DNA from: Beduini massiliensis
GTDB lineage: Bacteria; Bacillota_I; Bacilli_A; Erysipelotrichales; Coprobacillaceae
Reading direction: 5' to 3'
DNA: 64,000 bases
Assembly (NCBI RefSeq): GCF_000829905.1
Contig: NZ_CDPP01000006.1
Location: 682,001 to 746,000 of the forward strand
Shown: in pieces, positions 16,869 to 25,714 of the stretch
How positions within the stretch are numbered: the stretch's first letter is position 1
How the letters are laid out: every line of letters starts with the position of its first letter
Program-made: the position numbers and the translations under genes
Notes under the pieces: generated by a model
Databases searched by the model: none
The model's input: the letters and a program-made list of their open reading frames with translations, nothing else
What the model was told of the DNA's origin: nothing

Positions 16869-18815
16869 TTATTTGATTCTTGTTCCGTTTGGCAAGTCTT
16901 TGACTAATGTCACTAAATCCAATTCCTCAGATGTTGTGCCGGCTAAGATCATTCCCTGAGATTCTACTCCTCTTAACTTAGCTGGTTTCAAATTGCTGAC
17001 AACAATTACTTTTTTTCCAACCATTTGTTCCGGAGTAAAGTATTGTGCTATCCCACTGACAATCTGACGAGTCTCTTTACCGATATTGATTTGTGAGACT
17101 AACAGGCGGTCTGCGCTCGGATGTTTTTCACAGGCTTCTACAGTTCCTACTGTTAACTCGATCTTATTGAAATCATCGATTGTGATTTGAGGAGCGTCCT
17201 CTTTCTTTTCTTCTTTTACTTCAACACTCTTTGGTGTTAAAGCTTCAATTTTCTTTTCAATTTCTTTAGGATCAATACGAGCAAACAACATTTCCGGATG
17301 ATCCGTTACTTTTGTTCCACTTGCATACTGTCCAAATTGATTTAGAGAATCTAAAGAGGCTGTTTCTGTATTCAGCTGTGCTAAAATTTTGCCAGCAGTT
17401 GAAGGCAAGAAAGCCTTTAAGCATACAGCACTGAAACGAATACTTTCACATAAATTATATAATACTGTCGCTAAACGATCTTTCTGAGTTTCATCTTTAG
17501 CTAATGCCCAAGGCATTGTTTCATCAATATATTTATTCGTTCTTCTTAGTAATTTAAAGATTTCATCGATAGCATCTGCTACTCTTAATTCATCCATTTT
17601 AGCTACAACTTTTTCTTTTGTTTCTAAAGCAACTTGAATTAATTCCTGATCAACAGGTTCACTGATTCCTTTATTTTCAACGATGCCGTCAAAATATTTA
17701 TTTGACATTGCGATCGTACGATTAACTAGATTTCCTAAGACATTGGCTAAATCAGAATTTACTCTTTCGATTAATAAATCCCAAGTAATGTTACCATCAT
17801 TGTCAAATGGAATTTCATGAAGTACAAAATAACGTACGGCATCAACACCAAATAAATCGACGAGATCATCTGCATAGATGACATTTCCTTTTGATTTTGA
17901 CATCTTTCCGCCACCTTGTAATAACCAAGGATGACCGAAAACTTGTTTAGGTAATGGTAAGTCCAGTGCCATTAACATAATTGGCCAATAGATGGTATGG
18001 AAACGAATGATATCTTTTCCAATGAGATGCAAATCTGCCGGCCAGAATTTTTTAAACAATTCACCATGATTTCCATCTGCATCATAACCTAAGCCTGTAA
18101 TATAATTAGTTAAAGCATCAATCCATACATATACGACATGCTTTGGATTAAACGGTACCTGAATAGACCATTTAAAAGTTGTACGACTGACACAAAGATC
18201 CTGTAATCCCGGTAATAAGAAATTGTTCATCATTTCATTTTTTCTTGAGACAGGCTGAATAAATTCAGGATGTGTATTGATATGTTCGATTAAACGATCT
18301 GCATATTTTGATAATTTAAAGAAATATGCTTCTTCTTTTGCCGGTTTTACCGGTCTTCCACAGTCCGGACACATACCATCGATTAACTGACTTTCAGTAA
18401 AAAAGGCTTCGCAGTCTGTGCAATATAATCCTTCATATTCACTTAGATAAATATCCCCTTGTTCATATAACTTAGTAAAAATCTTTTGTACTTGTTTTTC
18501 ATGGTATTCATCTGTTGTTCTCATAAAGCGATCATAAGACGTATCCATCAAATCCCAAATGCGTTTTATTTCCCCGGCAATACCATCAACAAATTGTTTA
18601 GGATCAATTCCTGCCGCTTCTGCTTTCAGTTCAATTTTTTGTCCATGTTCATCTGTTCCTGTTTGAAAACGAACGTTATAGCCTTCTTCTCTTTTAAATC
18701 GTGCAATCGCATCCGCTAAAATAATTTCATATGTATTACCAATATGCGGTTTTCCGGAAGTATAAGCAATCGCCGTTGTAATATAATAATCTTTATCTGT
18801 TTTTTGACACATCAT
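16869..18815 (-). CDS. metG: methionyl-tRNA synthetase
   Basis: Product of 648 residues. It has the class I motifs YYITTAIAYTSGKPHIGNTY (HIGH-type HIGN) and GGGKMSKSKGNV (KMSKS), a zinc-knuckle C-TDC...CPDC near residue 130-150, an anticodon-binding helical domain, and a C-terminal tRNA-binding (OB/EMAP-like) domain beginning TIDDFNKIELTVGTVEACEKHP. The enzyme charges tRNA-Met in the cytoplasm. AGGAGG lies 5 bases before ATG 18815 and 8 before the next ATG (18812), so either may be used. Expression is controlled by the Met T-box leader upstream. Confidence 0.96.
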   Translation of the reverse strand: MMCQKTDKDYYITTAIAYTSGKPHIGNTYEIILADAIARFKREEGYNVRFQTGTDEHGQKIELKAEAAGIDPKQFVDGIAGEIKRIWDLMDTSYDRFMRTTDEYHEKQVQKIFTKLYEQGDIYLSEYEGLYCTDCEAFFTESQLIDGMCPDCGRPVKPAKEEAYFFKLSKYADRLIEHINTHPEFIQPVSRKNEMMNNFLLPGLQDLCVSRTTFKWSIQVPFNPKHVVYVWIDALTNYITGLGYDADGNHGELFKKFWPADLHLIGKDIIRFHTIYWPIMLMALDLPLPKQVFGHPWLLQGGGKMSKSKGNVIYADDLVDLFGVDAVRYFVLHEIPFDNDGNITWDLLIERVNSDLANVLGNLVNRTIAMSNKYFDGIVENKGISEPVDQELIQVALETKEKVVAKMDELRVADAIDEIFKLLRRTNKYIDETMPWALAKDETQKDRLATVLYNLCESIRFSAVCLKAFLPSTAGKILAQLNTETASLDSLNQFGQYASGTKVTDHPEMLFARIDPKEIEKKIEALTPKSVEVKEEKKEDAPQITIDDFNKIELTVGTVEACEKHPSADRLLVSQINIGKETRQIVSGIAQYFTPEQMVGKKVIVVSNLKPAKLRGVESQGMILAGTTSEELDLVTLVKDLPNGTRIK

Positions 18816-18839
18816 CCATTCCTCCTTTAATAAATAAAA

Positions 18840-19052
18840 AAACGTCCTTAACAAAGGACGAAATCATCGCGGTACCACCTTTTTTTCGTATATCTCTATA
18901 CGCTCTCAAATCCTTAACGCGGAAGACGTGATTTCTAATTATTCAAAATCAATGCTCCTGGGCCATCTTCATTCACACATCATTGCCGGGTTCCACCATT
19001 GCCGGCTCTCTATTAACTAGTGATCATTACTCTTCCATTCTCTGCATGTACT
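18840..19052 (-). promoter_or_regulatory. T-box leader (methionine) with terminator
   Basis: The minus strand has the T-box core AGGTGGTACCGCG (about 18867-18879), followed by the terminator CGTCCTT-TGTT-AAGGACG-U run (18836-18860). Upstream lie the Stem I features GCAGAGAATGGAAGAGTAATG and AGAGAGCC. The specifier loop reads GAAGATGGCC, and its ATG (18966-18964) is the methionine codon, in agreement with the metG gene it precedes. Uncharged tRNA-Met should stabilise the antiterminator. Confidence 0.92.
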
Positions 19053-19055
19053 ATT

Positions 19056-19084
19056 ACAATAACAATTCATTTTAATTTTGTCAA
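19056..19084 (-). promoter_or_regulatory. promoter of metG T-box transcript
   Basis: TTGACA, 17-base spacer, TATTGT on the minus strand, placed just upstream of the T-box Stem I. Confidence 0.7.
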
Positions 19085-19146
19085 TAAATTCTTACTTTAT
19101 TGATAATATACCCTATATTTCTAAATTTATGCTTGTATTTATTTAC

Positions 19147-19174
19147 TTGCTTTTGATTGAATTAAGTTTAAAAT
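19147..19174 (+). promoter_or_regulatory. promoter of PHP-domain gene
   Basis: TTGCTT, 16-base spacer, TAAAAT, 21 bases before the start codon at 19196. Confidence 0.5.
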
Positions 19175-19195
19175 AAAACCAAGGGGGAAATGAAA

Positions 19196-19990
19196 ATGAT
19201 TGACGGACACGTTCATATAGAAAAAAGTCCATATACGATAGACTATATTATGGAATATGTAAAGCAGGCACAGGCTAGAGGAGTCAATGAGATCAACCTT
19301 TTAGAGCATACCCATCGTTTTACTGAATGGAAACCTTTGTATGAGCCTGCAAGAGCAGCCCATCCTAAAATGAGAGAATGGCTGGATAATAAAAATACGA
19401 TCTCTATTCAAGACTATTTCAAATTGATTGAGGAAGTTAAAGCGATGGAATTACCAGTTAAAATAAATTTTGGTTTAGAAGTCTGCTACTTCAAGGATAA
19501 AGAAGATTTTATAAAAGAACAGCTTTCTTTATTCCCATATGATTTTGTCATAGGAAGTATTCATTATGTCTATGATGTTGCCTATGATCTCGACAATATT
19601 TCCCAAGAAATATTATGGGACATAAAAGATATTAATGACATTTACCATACTTATTATAAAGATACCGAAAATTTGATTCATTCAGGCTTATTTACACAGT
19701 TAGCACATATGGACACTATAAAAAAATATAATCTCTATTCAAGTTATGATTTAACCGATACATATCATCATATTGCAAAGTTATTAAAACAACTCAATAT
19801 GAAAACAGAATGTAATGTTGGGTGCTACTATCGTTATCATCATCATGATTTAGGATTGGGTGATGATTTATTAAAGATCTTAAAAGAACACCATGTAGAG
19901 ATTGTTCCATGCAGTGATGCACATCAGCCAAGTGATGTCGGTATTTACTTTAATGAAGTACAAAAGCGTTTAAATAATGAAAGACCATGA
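19196..19990 (+). CDS. PHP-domain phosphoesterase (histidinol-phosphatase-like)
   Basis: Product of 264 residues that opens with MIDGHVHIE, the PHP motif I with metal-binding His pair. It continues with NLLEHTHRF, FGLEVCYF (Glu ligand), VIGSIHYV, AHMD and SDAHQPSDVG (motif IV Asp-x-His). This is the HisJ/HisK-type set for a trinuclear metal centre. The usual substrate is histidinol phosphate, but no his genes are nearby and many such proteins act on other phosphates. ATG 19196 is favoured because AAGGGGGAA sits 6-8 bases upstream, too close to the ATG at 19190. Confidence 0.85.
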   Translation: MIDGHVHIEKSPYTIDYIMEYVKQAQARGVNEINLLEHTHRFTEWKPLYEPARAAHPKMREWLDNKNTISIQDYFKLIEEVKAMELPVKINFGLEVCYFKDKEDFIKEQLSLFPYDFVIGSIHYVYDVAYDLDNISQEILWDIKDINDIYHTYYKDTENLIHSGLFTQLAHMDTIKKYNLYSSYDLTDTYHHIAKLLKQLNMKTECNVGCYYRYHHHDLGLGDDLLKILKEHHVEIVPCSDAHQPSDVGIYFNEVQKRLNNERP

Positions 19991-20008
19991 TCGCCATGGT
20001 CTTTTTTT
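19981..20008 (+). terminator. terminator of PHP gene
   Basis: AGACCATG and CATGGTCT form the stem around ATCGC, followed by seven T. The stop codon lies inside the stem. Confidence 0.85.
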
Positions 20009-20072
20009 CCTCCCCTCTAGAATAGTTATGAGTTTAGGATTTGCTTACATCATTATCATAATCAAATTGTTT

Positions 20073-20765
20073 CTATCTTTGTTCCAAATTGCTTAAAGAG
20101 CCTGTTTTTTTGTCTAAATAAAGTTGTTTAGATATTTTGAAACTTCGATGTATTTGCTGGAAAGTGAGTTCTGCGATATGCTCATACGTTATTTTGTTTA
20201 TGTAATCTAAATTCAAGATAACTGACCGATTGATACGTATAAAACGATGATCTGTTATTTCTAAAATATCTGCTAACCGATAGTTAATCAGATGAACTTG
20301 ACCATAGATTGTCTGCATCGTTAAGTATCGGTTTTTCATTTCAAAAAATAATATTTCGTTGTACCGATAAGATTCTATGCCATCCTCTGTTTTAAAATAG
20401 CAATCAAAGGTCTGCATGAGCATTGTTAAAGAGGATTTAAACATAGAGTTGAATGAATCTAACTGATCATAAGTTAAATAACATAATACATTATAGCCGA
20501 TTGCCCTATAACAGCTTTGAAGATTCTGTGATATATAAATATAATAAGTATTTCGCCATTTTTCCTGAGTTTTAAATTGATCAGGAATAATTCCATATTC
20601 ATCAATATCTACGATTAAATATAAATATTTCATCCGTTGATTTTTTATTTTATCTTTCTTCCATTCATGATGGATATAGAGATTACGATGTGTACATTTT
20701 CGTATTTCTTTTTTTATCGTTTCAACAAAATTGATTTTGCTGCATAAAATCATGATATTAATCAT
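20073..20765 (-). CDS. LytTR-family response regulator with divergent receiver
   Basis: Product of 230 residues. The C-terminal about 100 residues (ESYRYNEILFFEMKNRYLTMQTIYGQ...ADILEITDHRFIRINRSVILNLDYINKI) are a clear LytTR DNA-binding domain. The N-terminal about 120 residues resemble a CheY-like receiver, with LYLIVDIDEYG as the likely phosphoacceptor strand, but are poorly conserved. It probably binds promoter DNA in response to a kinase or peptide signal. No histidine kinase gene is adjacent, so it is an orphan. GGGAGAG precedes the start by about 6 bases. Confidence 0.82.
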   Translation of the reverse strand: MINIMILCSKINFVETIKKEIRKCTHRNLYIHHEWKKDKIKNQRMKYLYLIVDIDEYGIIPDQFKTQEKWRNTYYIYISQNLQSCYRAIGYNVLCYLTYDQLDSFNSMFKSSLTMLMQTFDCYFKTEDGIESYRYNEILFFEMKNRYLTMQTIYGQVHLINYRLADILEITDHRFIRINRSVILNLDYINKITYEHIAELTFQQIHRSFKISKQLYLDKKTGSLSNLEQR

Positions 20766-20864
20766 TCAATCTCTCCCAATATTTAATTTGGAGAAAAATG
20801 TGAAAATTCTTTATTACTCTAACATAGTTTGATCTTTAAATAAAGAAAAAAAGGCATCTGCCTT

Positions 20865-21707
20865 TTAATCGATATGATATGATTTATAAACTTCATTTTT
20901 AGAAAGGTTTCTTTCTTTAGCTACTTTCTTGATAGCTTCCTTCGAAGTCAGACCTTCATTCATATAAACTTCAATCTGCTCATTAATATCTAAATCAAAT
21001 GTTTGTTCAATTATTTCTTTGCTTCCCTCTACGACAATCACCATTTCGCCTTTAAGACTGTCACATACTTCTAATATTTCAGTGATCTTTCCACGAATGA
21101 TTTCCTCATGCCTTTTTGTTAATTCCCGGCATAGAGCGATTGGACGATCTCCAAAATATTCCAACATAAGGCTTAGCGTTTTATTAATACGATGAGGAGA
21201 TTCATAAAAGACGATTGTTTCACGATAATCCTTTAATGCACTCAATTCTTTCTTTTTAGTTTTATCACTATGATTTAAAAAACCGTAAAATAAGAATGGC
21301 TGCGGACAAATACCGGAAACGACTAAGGCATTCAAACACGCATTAGCTCCGCTGATTGAAACAACATTGTACCCTTTTTCGATTACTTTCATGACTAATT
21401 CATAGCCGGGATCAGAGATTGCCGGATAGCCAGCATCACTTACAAGGGCAATATTGGCATCTTCCAGCAGTTCCAAAATCTTATAGGAAGAAGCTTCAAT
21501 ATTATGCTCATGATGTGAGATCAGCTTTTTTTTAATGTTGAAGTGATTCAGCAGTTTAATCGTATTACGTGTATCTTCAGCTGCAATATAGTCTACCTCA
21601 TTTAAAATATGAACGGCACGATAAGTCATTTCATCTAAATTTCCAATCGGCGTCGCTACTAAATATAAAGTTGATTTTTCATTTTCAAAACTTTTTTGTC
21701 TAATCAT
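20865..21707 (-). CDS. rsmI: 16S rRNA 2'-O-ribose C1402 methyltransferase
   Basis: Product of 280 residues with the RsmI signatures: TLYLVATPIGNLDEMTYRAV near the start, AAEDTRNTIKLL, ALVSDAGYPAISDPGYEL (SAM-binding) and FYESPHRI. It methylates the 2'-hydroxyl of C1402 in 16S rRNA. ATG 21707 overlaps the end of trmN6 by 8 bases and has GGAG 9 bases upstream; the TTG five codons earlier would place the SD inside the gene. The gene order trmN6-rsmI downstream of ricT is also that of B. subtilis (yabB, yabC). Confidence 0.95.
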   Translation of the reverse strand: MIRQKSFENEKSTLYLVATPIGNLDEMTYRAVHILNEVDYIAAEDTRNTIKLLNHFNIKKKLISHHEHNIEASSYKILELLEDANIALVSDAGYPAISDPGYELVMKVIEKGYNVVSISGANACLNALVVSGICPQPFLFYGFLNHSDKTKKKELSALKDYRETIVFYESPHRINKTLSLMLEYFGDRPIALCRELTKRHEEIIRGKITEILEVCDSLKGEMVIVVEGSKEIIEQTFDLDINEQIEVYMNEGLTSKEAIKKVAKERNLSKNEVYKSYHID

Positions 21708-22440
21708 CCAACTTTTCTCCAAATATTTTTCTTATTTCTTTAGTATACTCTCCATTTTCTTCATGGGCATAAATAGGCGGTAAGATTTTTAATCCTGTAT
21801 TGCCTTTATAAATTGCTTCCACTAATACAGTATTACATTCTTTTCCAGCTTTCGGATAAACCAGCTGCATTCTTTTAGGTTCCAGATCATACTTTTTCAT
21901 TAAACTGATTATTTCGATCAGTCGATCCGGGCGATGAACAATCGCAAATCGTCCTTTTTGATTCAAGATACGACTGGCATTTTGAATAATTTCTTCTAAA
22001 GTGATCATGATTTCATGACGAGCTATTTTTAAATATTCACTTTCATTTAGATTGCTTTTTTCTCCTAATTTAAAAAACGGAGGATTACAAACTACCAGAT
22101 CTGCATTGACGTCTCCTCTGCAATAATCTTTGATATCTGAATGAATGATTGTCACCTGTTTTTTTAAGTCATTGAGTTCGATATTTTTTTCAGCAATCAA
22201 ACAGGCTTCTTTTTGAATTTCCACAGCCGTAATCGGACAAGTTGTCCTTAAAGATAAAAACATGGGTATAGCGGCATTATTTGTCCCAAAATCAATGATA
22301 TGGCGACAATTCTTATTGATCGTACAAAAATTGGCTAATAAAACAGTATCCAAAGAAAAATTAAACATATCTTTTCTTTGGATAATTTTAAACTGCTCAT
22401 GAGCCAATAAATAATTTAATACTTCATTTTCTTCCATCAT
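21700..22440 (-). CDS. trmN6: tRNA1(Val) adenine-37 N6-methyltransferase (TrmN6/YabB)
   Basis: Product of 246 residues with a Rossmann methyltransferase core: IIDFGTNNAAIPMFLS is the SAM-binding motif I and LVVCNPPFFK is the N6-adenine catalytic NPPF motif. The family modifies A37 of tRNA-Val or has a related amino-methylation role. The start follows the ricT stop by one base (TAAGATG), so it depends on coupling; I see no clear SD. The exact tRNA target is inferred from family and position. Confidence 0.88.
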   Translation of the reverse strand: MMEENEVLNYLLAHEQFKIIQRKDMFNFSLDTVLLANFCTINKNCRHIIDFGTNNAAIPMFLSLRTTCPITAVEIQKEACLIAEKNIELNDLKKQVTIIHSDIKDYCRGDVNADLVVCNPPFFKLGEKSNLNESEYLKIARHEIMITLEEIIQNASRILNQKGRFAIVHRPDRLIEIISLMKKYDLEPKRMQLVYPKAGKECNTVLVEAIYKGNTGLKILPPIYAHEENGEYTKEIRKIFGEKLDD

Positions 22441-22441
22441 C

Positions 22442-23251
22442 TTATTGTTTTGGCTTTACCTGTTTAATTTCACTTAGATCAACAAACAGGATATTTCCGT
22501 TATCTTCAATTTTTATTTGCTTATTCAAAATATTAGTTCCCAATACTTTATATGTATGATCGTTATAAATAACGCGGCTGCCAATTTTAGGAAAATGCTT
22601 TTTCGCTTCACTATATGCCTCATCTTCATATTTTAAACAACACATCAAACGTCCGCAGGCTCCTGATATTTTTTCAATATTGATTGCCAGCATCTGATTT
22701 TTAGCCATATTGATGGATACTCCGTCAAATTCACCAAGGAAAGATGAGCAGCATAATGGTAATCCACATGTTCCTAATCCTCCTACAAGTTTAGCTTTAT
22801 CGCGTGGACCAATCTGTCTTAGTTCAATACGACATCTAAAAATACTCGCTAATTCCTTTAATAATTCCCTAAAGTCTACACGTTCTTCAGAAGTATACAT
22901 AAAAATAACCTTTGAAGCATCATGTGTATATTCACAATGAATCAGATTCATATCTAATTTATGCTTTTTTACTACTTTCTTGCAGACAGCCAAAGCATCT
23001 AAAGCATTGGCTTCATTTACTTTCTCTTTTTCAAGATCTTCCTTCGTTGCGATACGAATAATAGGTTTTAATTCCATATCCAAATTGAATTCAGATAATT
23101 CTTTCATATCCGTTACCACTTCTCCAAGTTCTAAGCCACGTGCTGTTTCAACAATGACAGCATCTAATTTTTTTAGTGGGACATTTGTAGAAAAATAATA
23201 CACCTTTCCTACACTTTTAAATCGGACTCCAACTATTTTCTTTTCTTCCAT
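22442..23251 (-). CDS. ricT: PSP1-domain protein RicT (YaaT)
   Basis: Product of 269 residues with the PSP1 C-terminal domain: RCRIELRQIGPRDKAKLVGGLGTCGLPLCC and the second cluster CGRLMCCLKYE. The paired cysteines are the Fe-S ligands of RicT. In B. subtilis RicT works with RicA and RicF (YmcA, YlbF) to tune RNase Y-dependent mRNA processing, competence, biofilm and sporulation. AGGAGG sits 6 bases before ATG 23251. It lies between holB and trmN6 as in B. subtilis, but yabA, which sits after it there, is missing here. Confidence 0.93.
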   Translation of the reverse strand: MEEKKIVGVRFKSVGKVYYFSTNVPLKKLDAVIVETARGLELGEVVTDMKELSEFNLDMELKPIIRIATKEDLEKEKVNEANALDALAVCKKVVKKHKLDMNLIHCEYTHDASKVIFMYTSEERVDFRELLKELASIFRCRIELRQIGPRDKAKLVGGLGTCGLPLCCSSFLGEFDGVSINMAKNQMLAINIEKISGACGRLMCCLKYEDEAYSEAKKHFPKIGSRVIYNDHTYKVLGTNILNKQIKIEDNGNILFVDLSEIKQVKPKQ

Positions 23252-23262
23252 AGGACCCTCCT

Positions 23263-24213
23263 TTAAATACTATAGACTAAACGATCAATGATCAAAGCAA
23301 TATTGGCATTATAACCTAAATCATTTTTAATCGTTAATATATTCTCAATTTTTTCTATCAAGGCTTCATCTTCATCCTGACAGTTTAAGATAAAATCATG
23401 ATCACAAAAGATTTGATCGATGTGATTATTTTTATTTAAGACGTCTTTAAATCCCAATACAATTAAATCTAAAAACAAGGCTATACTATCACGATCTTTA
23501 AACTTTTTCAAAAGATTTGTCTGAACATTCAACGCTAAATTCTCTTTTTTAAAGTAATAGTCTTCAATAAAGTTTAATGCTTCGATGATCAAATCATTAA
23601 AAGACTCACTTTTAGACAGTTCTAACATTTGTACAGATGAAGAACTAATATGGGTGAGTATATTGGCTTTTTCTTCTGATGTCCCTTGTTCCATAAGACT
23701 AGCTTTCATTAATCCCATGTTCAACGGTTTTAGTCTAAAGATTTGACAACGTGAAACAATAGTTGGCAATACACGATTAATATTTTCACAAGTAAAAACA
23801 GCATAAATACCTTCAACCGGTTCTTCTAATATCTTTAATAGACTGTTGATGGCTTCCGGAGTCGAATTTTCAATAGATTCAATCACATAAATCTTTCCGT
23901 GTCCTTCTACAGAAGTTTTCAATAGCTGACTTTGAATAGCTTCAATTGCTCCTTTTTTAATCGGTTCTTCCTTACCGTTATAATGAATCATATCAATATA
24001 GCTGTTGTCACTTACCTGCTGACAAATACGACATTGATCACAACATAATAATTCATCTTGACATAAGAGCGATTTCACTAGAAATTCAGCATACTGATAA
24101 GCATCATGCCCCTCAATCAAATAAGCATGATTGCGTTTATTTTGTTTAAATTCATTATAAATAGTTTGATAGAAGATGGGTTGTTCTAATTGTATTTGTT
24201 CAATAGTTTTCAT
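23263..24213 (-). CDS. holB: DNA polymerase III delta' subunit
   Basis: Product of 316 residues. It has the zinc-ligand set CCDQCRICQQ, a sensor-like segment EAINSLLKILEEP and the arginine-bearing VSRCQIFRLKP. The region where a Walker A would be is not a P-loop, as expected for the non-hydrolysing delta' clamp-loader subunit. Its start overlaps the tmk stop by four bases (ATGA). It completes the clamp loader with DnaX encoded 3.7 kb away. Confidence 0.92.
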   Translation of the reverse strand: MKTIEQIQLEQPIFYQTIYNEFKQNKRNHAYLIEGHDAYQYAEFLVKSLLCQDELLCCDQCRICQQVSDNSYIDMIHYNGKEEPIKKGAIEAIQSQLLKTSVEGHGKIYVIESIENSTPEAINSLLKILEEPVEGIYAVFTCENINRVLPTIVSRCQIFRLKPLNMGLMKASLMEQGTSEEKANILTHISSSSVQMLELSKSESFNDLIIEALNFIEDYYFKKENLALNVQTNLLKKFKDRDSIALFLDLIVLGFKDVLNKNNHIDQIFCDHDFILNCQDEDEALIEKIENILTIKNDLGYNANIALIIDRLVYSI

Positions 24214-24836
24214 TGTATATGATCCTCGATTAAATTCATAACATCCCTTTTCACTTCTTCAATGGATTGTGAAGCATCAATACAAATAATTCGCTCTTTA
24301 AAGCGTTCCACCACTTCCATATATCCATCATAAACTTTTTGATGAAAGGAAATATCTTCCAAGTCTAAGCGATCCAATGTTCTATTATCATCTTTTTTTG
24401 TTCTTTCTAATCCTAACTTTGGATCAATATCAAAAAAGACAGTAAAATCAGGCATGATTCCTTCAATAGCAAACAGATTCATTTCATAAACTTTATCAAT
24501 ACCAATGCCTCTTCCTACGCCTTGATAAACTAAAGAACTGTCAACAAAACGATCACAAATAACAATTTTATTTTCCTTTAAAGCCGGCAATACTTTTTCA
24601 ATAAGATGTTGACGTCTTGCGGCGGCATATAATAAAGCTTCTGTTCGTTCATCCATGGCAGTATTTTTAGGATCTAATATAATTTTACGGATTTGTTCAG
24701 CAATTTCAATGCCTCCCGGTTCTCTCGTTAAAACAACATCAATTCCTTTATTCTTTAATGCTTCTGCGACTAAGGCGGCAATGGTTGTCTTTCCACTTCC
24801 ATCCGGTCCTTCAAACGTTATAAATAATCCTGCCAC
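24210..24836 (-). CDS. tmk: thymidylate kinase
   Basis: Product of 208 residues with P-loop FEGPDGSGKTT, the DRY/H-type loop REPGG, and the lid TEALLYAAARRQH. It phosphorylates dTMP to dTDP. The start codon is GTG (24836); the sequence AAAGGGTGTG precedes it, and no ATG fits the conserved N-terminus MAGLFITFEG. It is the first gene of tmk-holB-ricT-trmN6-rsmI. Confidence 0.95.
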   Translation of the reverse strand: MAGLFITFEGPDGSGKTTIAALVAEALKNKGIDVVLTREPGGIEIAEQIRKIILDPKNTAMDERTEALLYAAARRQHLIEKVLPALKENKIVICDRFVDSSLVYQGVGRGIGIDKVYEMNLFAIEGIMPDFTVFFDIDPKLGLERTKKDDNRTLDRLDLEDISFHQKVYDGYMEVVERFKERIICIDASQSIEEVKRDVMNLIEDHIQ

Positions 24837-24887
24837 AAATACACACCCTTTCCATTTTACTATATTATAGCGAATTTCTCATTCTTT

Positions 24888-25073
24888 TTAAAGGAAAGTT
24901 TTAATAATTATAGCGACAATAAACCCCGGTATTCCCAAAACGGTAATCATTGCAACATTAAAAATATTTAACGGTAAGCTAAAATTATATTTCATGGCAA
25001 TAGAATTAAATAACATAATCAAAACGGTTGACAGAATAAAACGGATAATATATTTATTTACATTTTTTAGCAT
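24888..25073 (-). CDS. BofA-like small membrane protein
   Basis: Product of 61 residues, two hydrophobic helices ending LNIFNVAMITVLGIPGFIVAIII. The N....LGIPG core is characteristic of the BofA family, an inhibitor of pro-sigma-K processing in sporulating Bacillus. In B. subtilis bofA also follows recR, so synteny agrees. ATG 25073 is chosen; an in-frame ATG at 25097 lies inside the recR terminator stem. The SD GGGGTG (25085-25080) is in the 3' arm of that hairpin, so transcription and translation initiation may both be restrained by it. Confidence 0.78.
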   Translation of the reverse strand: MLKNVNKYIIRFILSTVLIMLFNSIAMKYNFSLPLNIFNVAMITVLGIPGFIVAIIIKTFL

Positions 25074-25107
25074 AAAAAACACCCCATATTCATTCATATG
25101 AGGCGTT
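25074..25107 (-). terminator. terminator of recR that hides the bofA-like SD
   Basis: Minus strand AACGCCTCATAT pairs (with G-U) with ATATGGGGTGTT around GAATGA and is followed by four U. The GGGGTG of the 3' arm is the only SD for the next start, directly at the end of the hairpin. Confidence 0.78.
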
Positions 25108-25120
25108 TATTTTATTAAGA

Positions 25121-25714
25121 CTAAATTTTTCGTCTTCCTTCAAATGATTTTAGTAAAGTCAGTTCATCTGCATAATCCAAATTGCTGCCAATCGGCAAAC
25201 CATTGGCAATACGTGTTACATTAATATTCTTACTGCTTAGTAATTTTGATAAGTATAATGCTGTGGTTTCCCCATTACGGGTAGGATTTGTCGCAATGAT
25301 GACTTCTTGTACATCTTCCAAGCGATTCAATAAACTTATGATATTAAGATCTTCGATCATGACCCCATCCATTATAGAAACAACACCATGCAATACATGA
25401 TAAAGACCTTTATATTCTTTCATCTTTTCCATTGCATAGATATCCTTTGGAGTTTCTACAACACAAATCATGGAAGGATCACGCGTTTGATCTTTGCATA
25501 TTTCACATAAATCATCTTCACAGATATTGCCGCACTGCTTACAATAATGTATGTTTTCTTTTACTGCCATAAGCGCTTTAGCAAAATGCTCTGTATCATT
25601 TTCTTTCATGGATAAAACATGGTAAGCTAATCTTTCAGCATTTTTATTTCCAATTCCCGGAAGCTGTTTAAAGCAGTCAATCAATTGCTGAAAACTTTCT
25701 GGATATTGAAGCAT
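25121..25714 (-). CDS. recR: recombination mediator RecR
   Basis: Product of 197 residues. It has an N-terminal helix-hairpin-helix (LPGIGNKNAERLAYH), a C4 zinc finger (CKQCGNICEDDLCEIC) and a TOPRIM domain beginning ICVVETPKDIYAME. RecR loads RecA with RecO/RecF in gap repair. The start overlaps the ebfC stop by one base. Confidence 0.96.
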   Translation of the reverse strand: MLQYPESFQQLIDCFKQLPGIGNKNAERLAYHVLSMKENDTEHFAKALMAVKENIHYCKQCGNICEDDLCEICKDQTRDPSMICVVETPKDIYAMEKMKEYKGLYHVLHGVVSIMDGVMIEDLNIISLLNRLEDVQEVIIATNPTRNGETTALYLSKLLSSKNINVTRIANGLPIGSNLDYADELTLLKSFEGRRKI

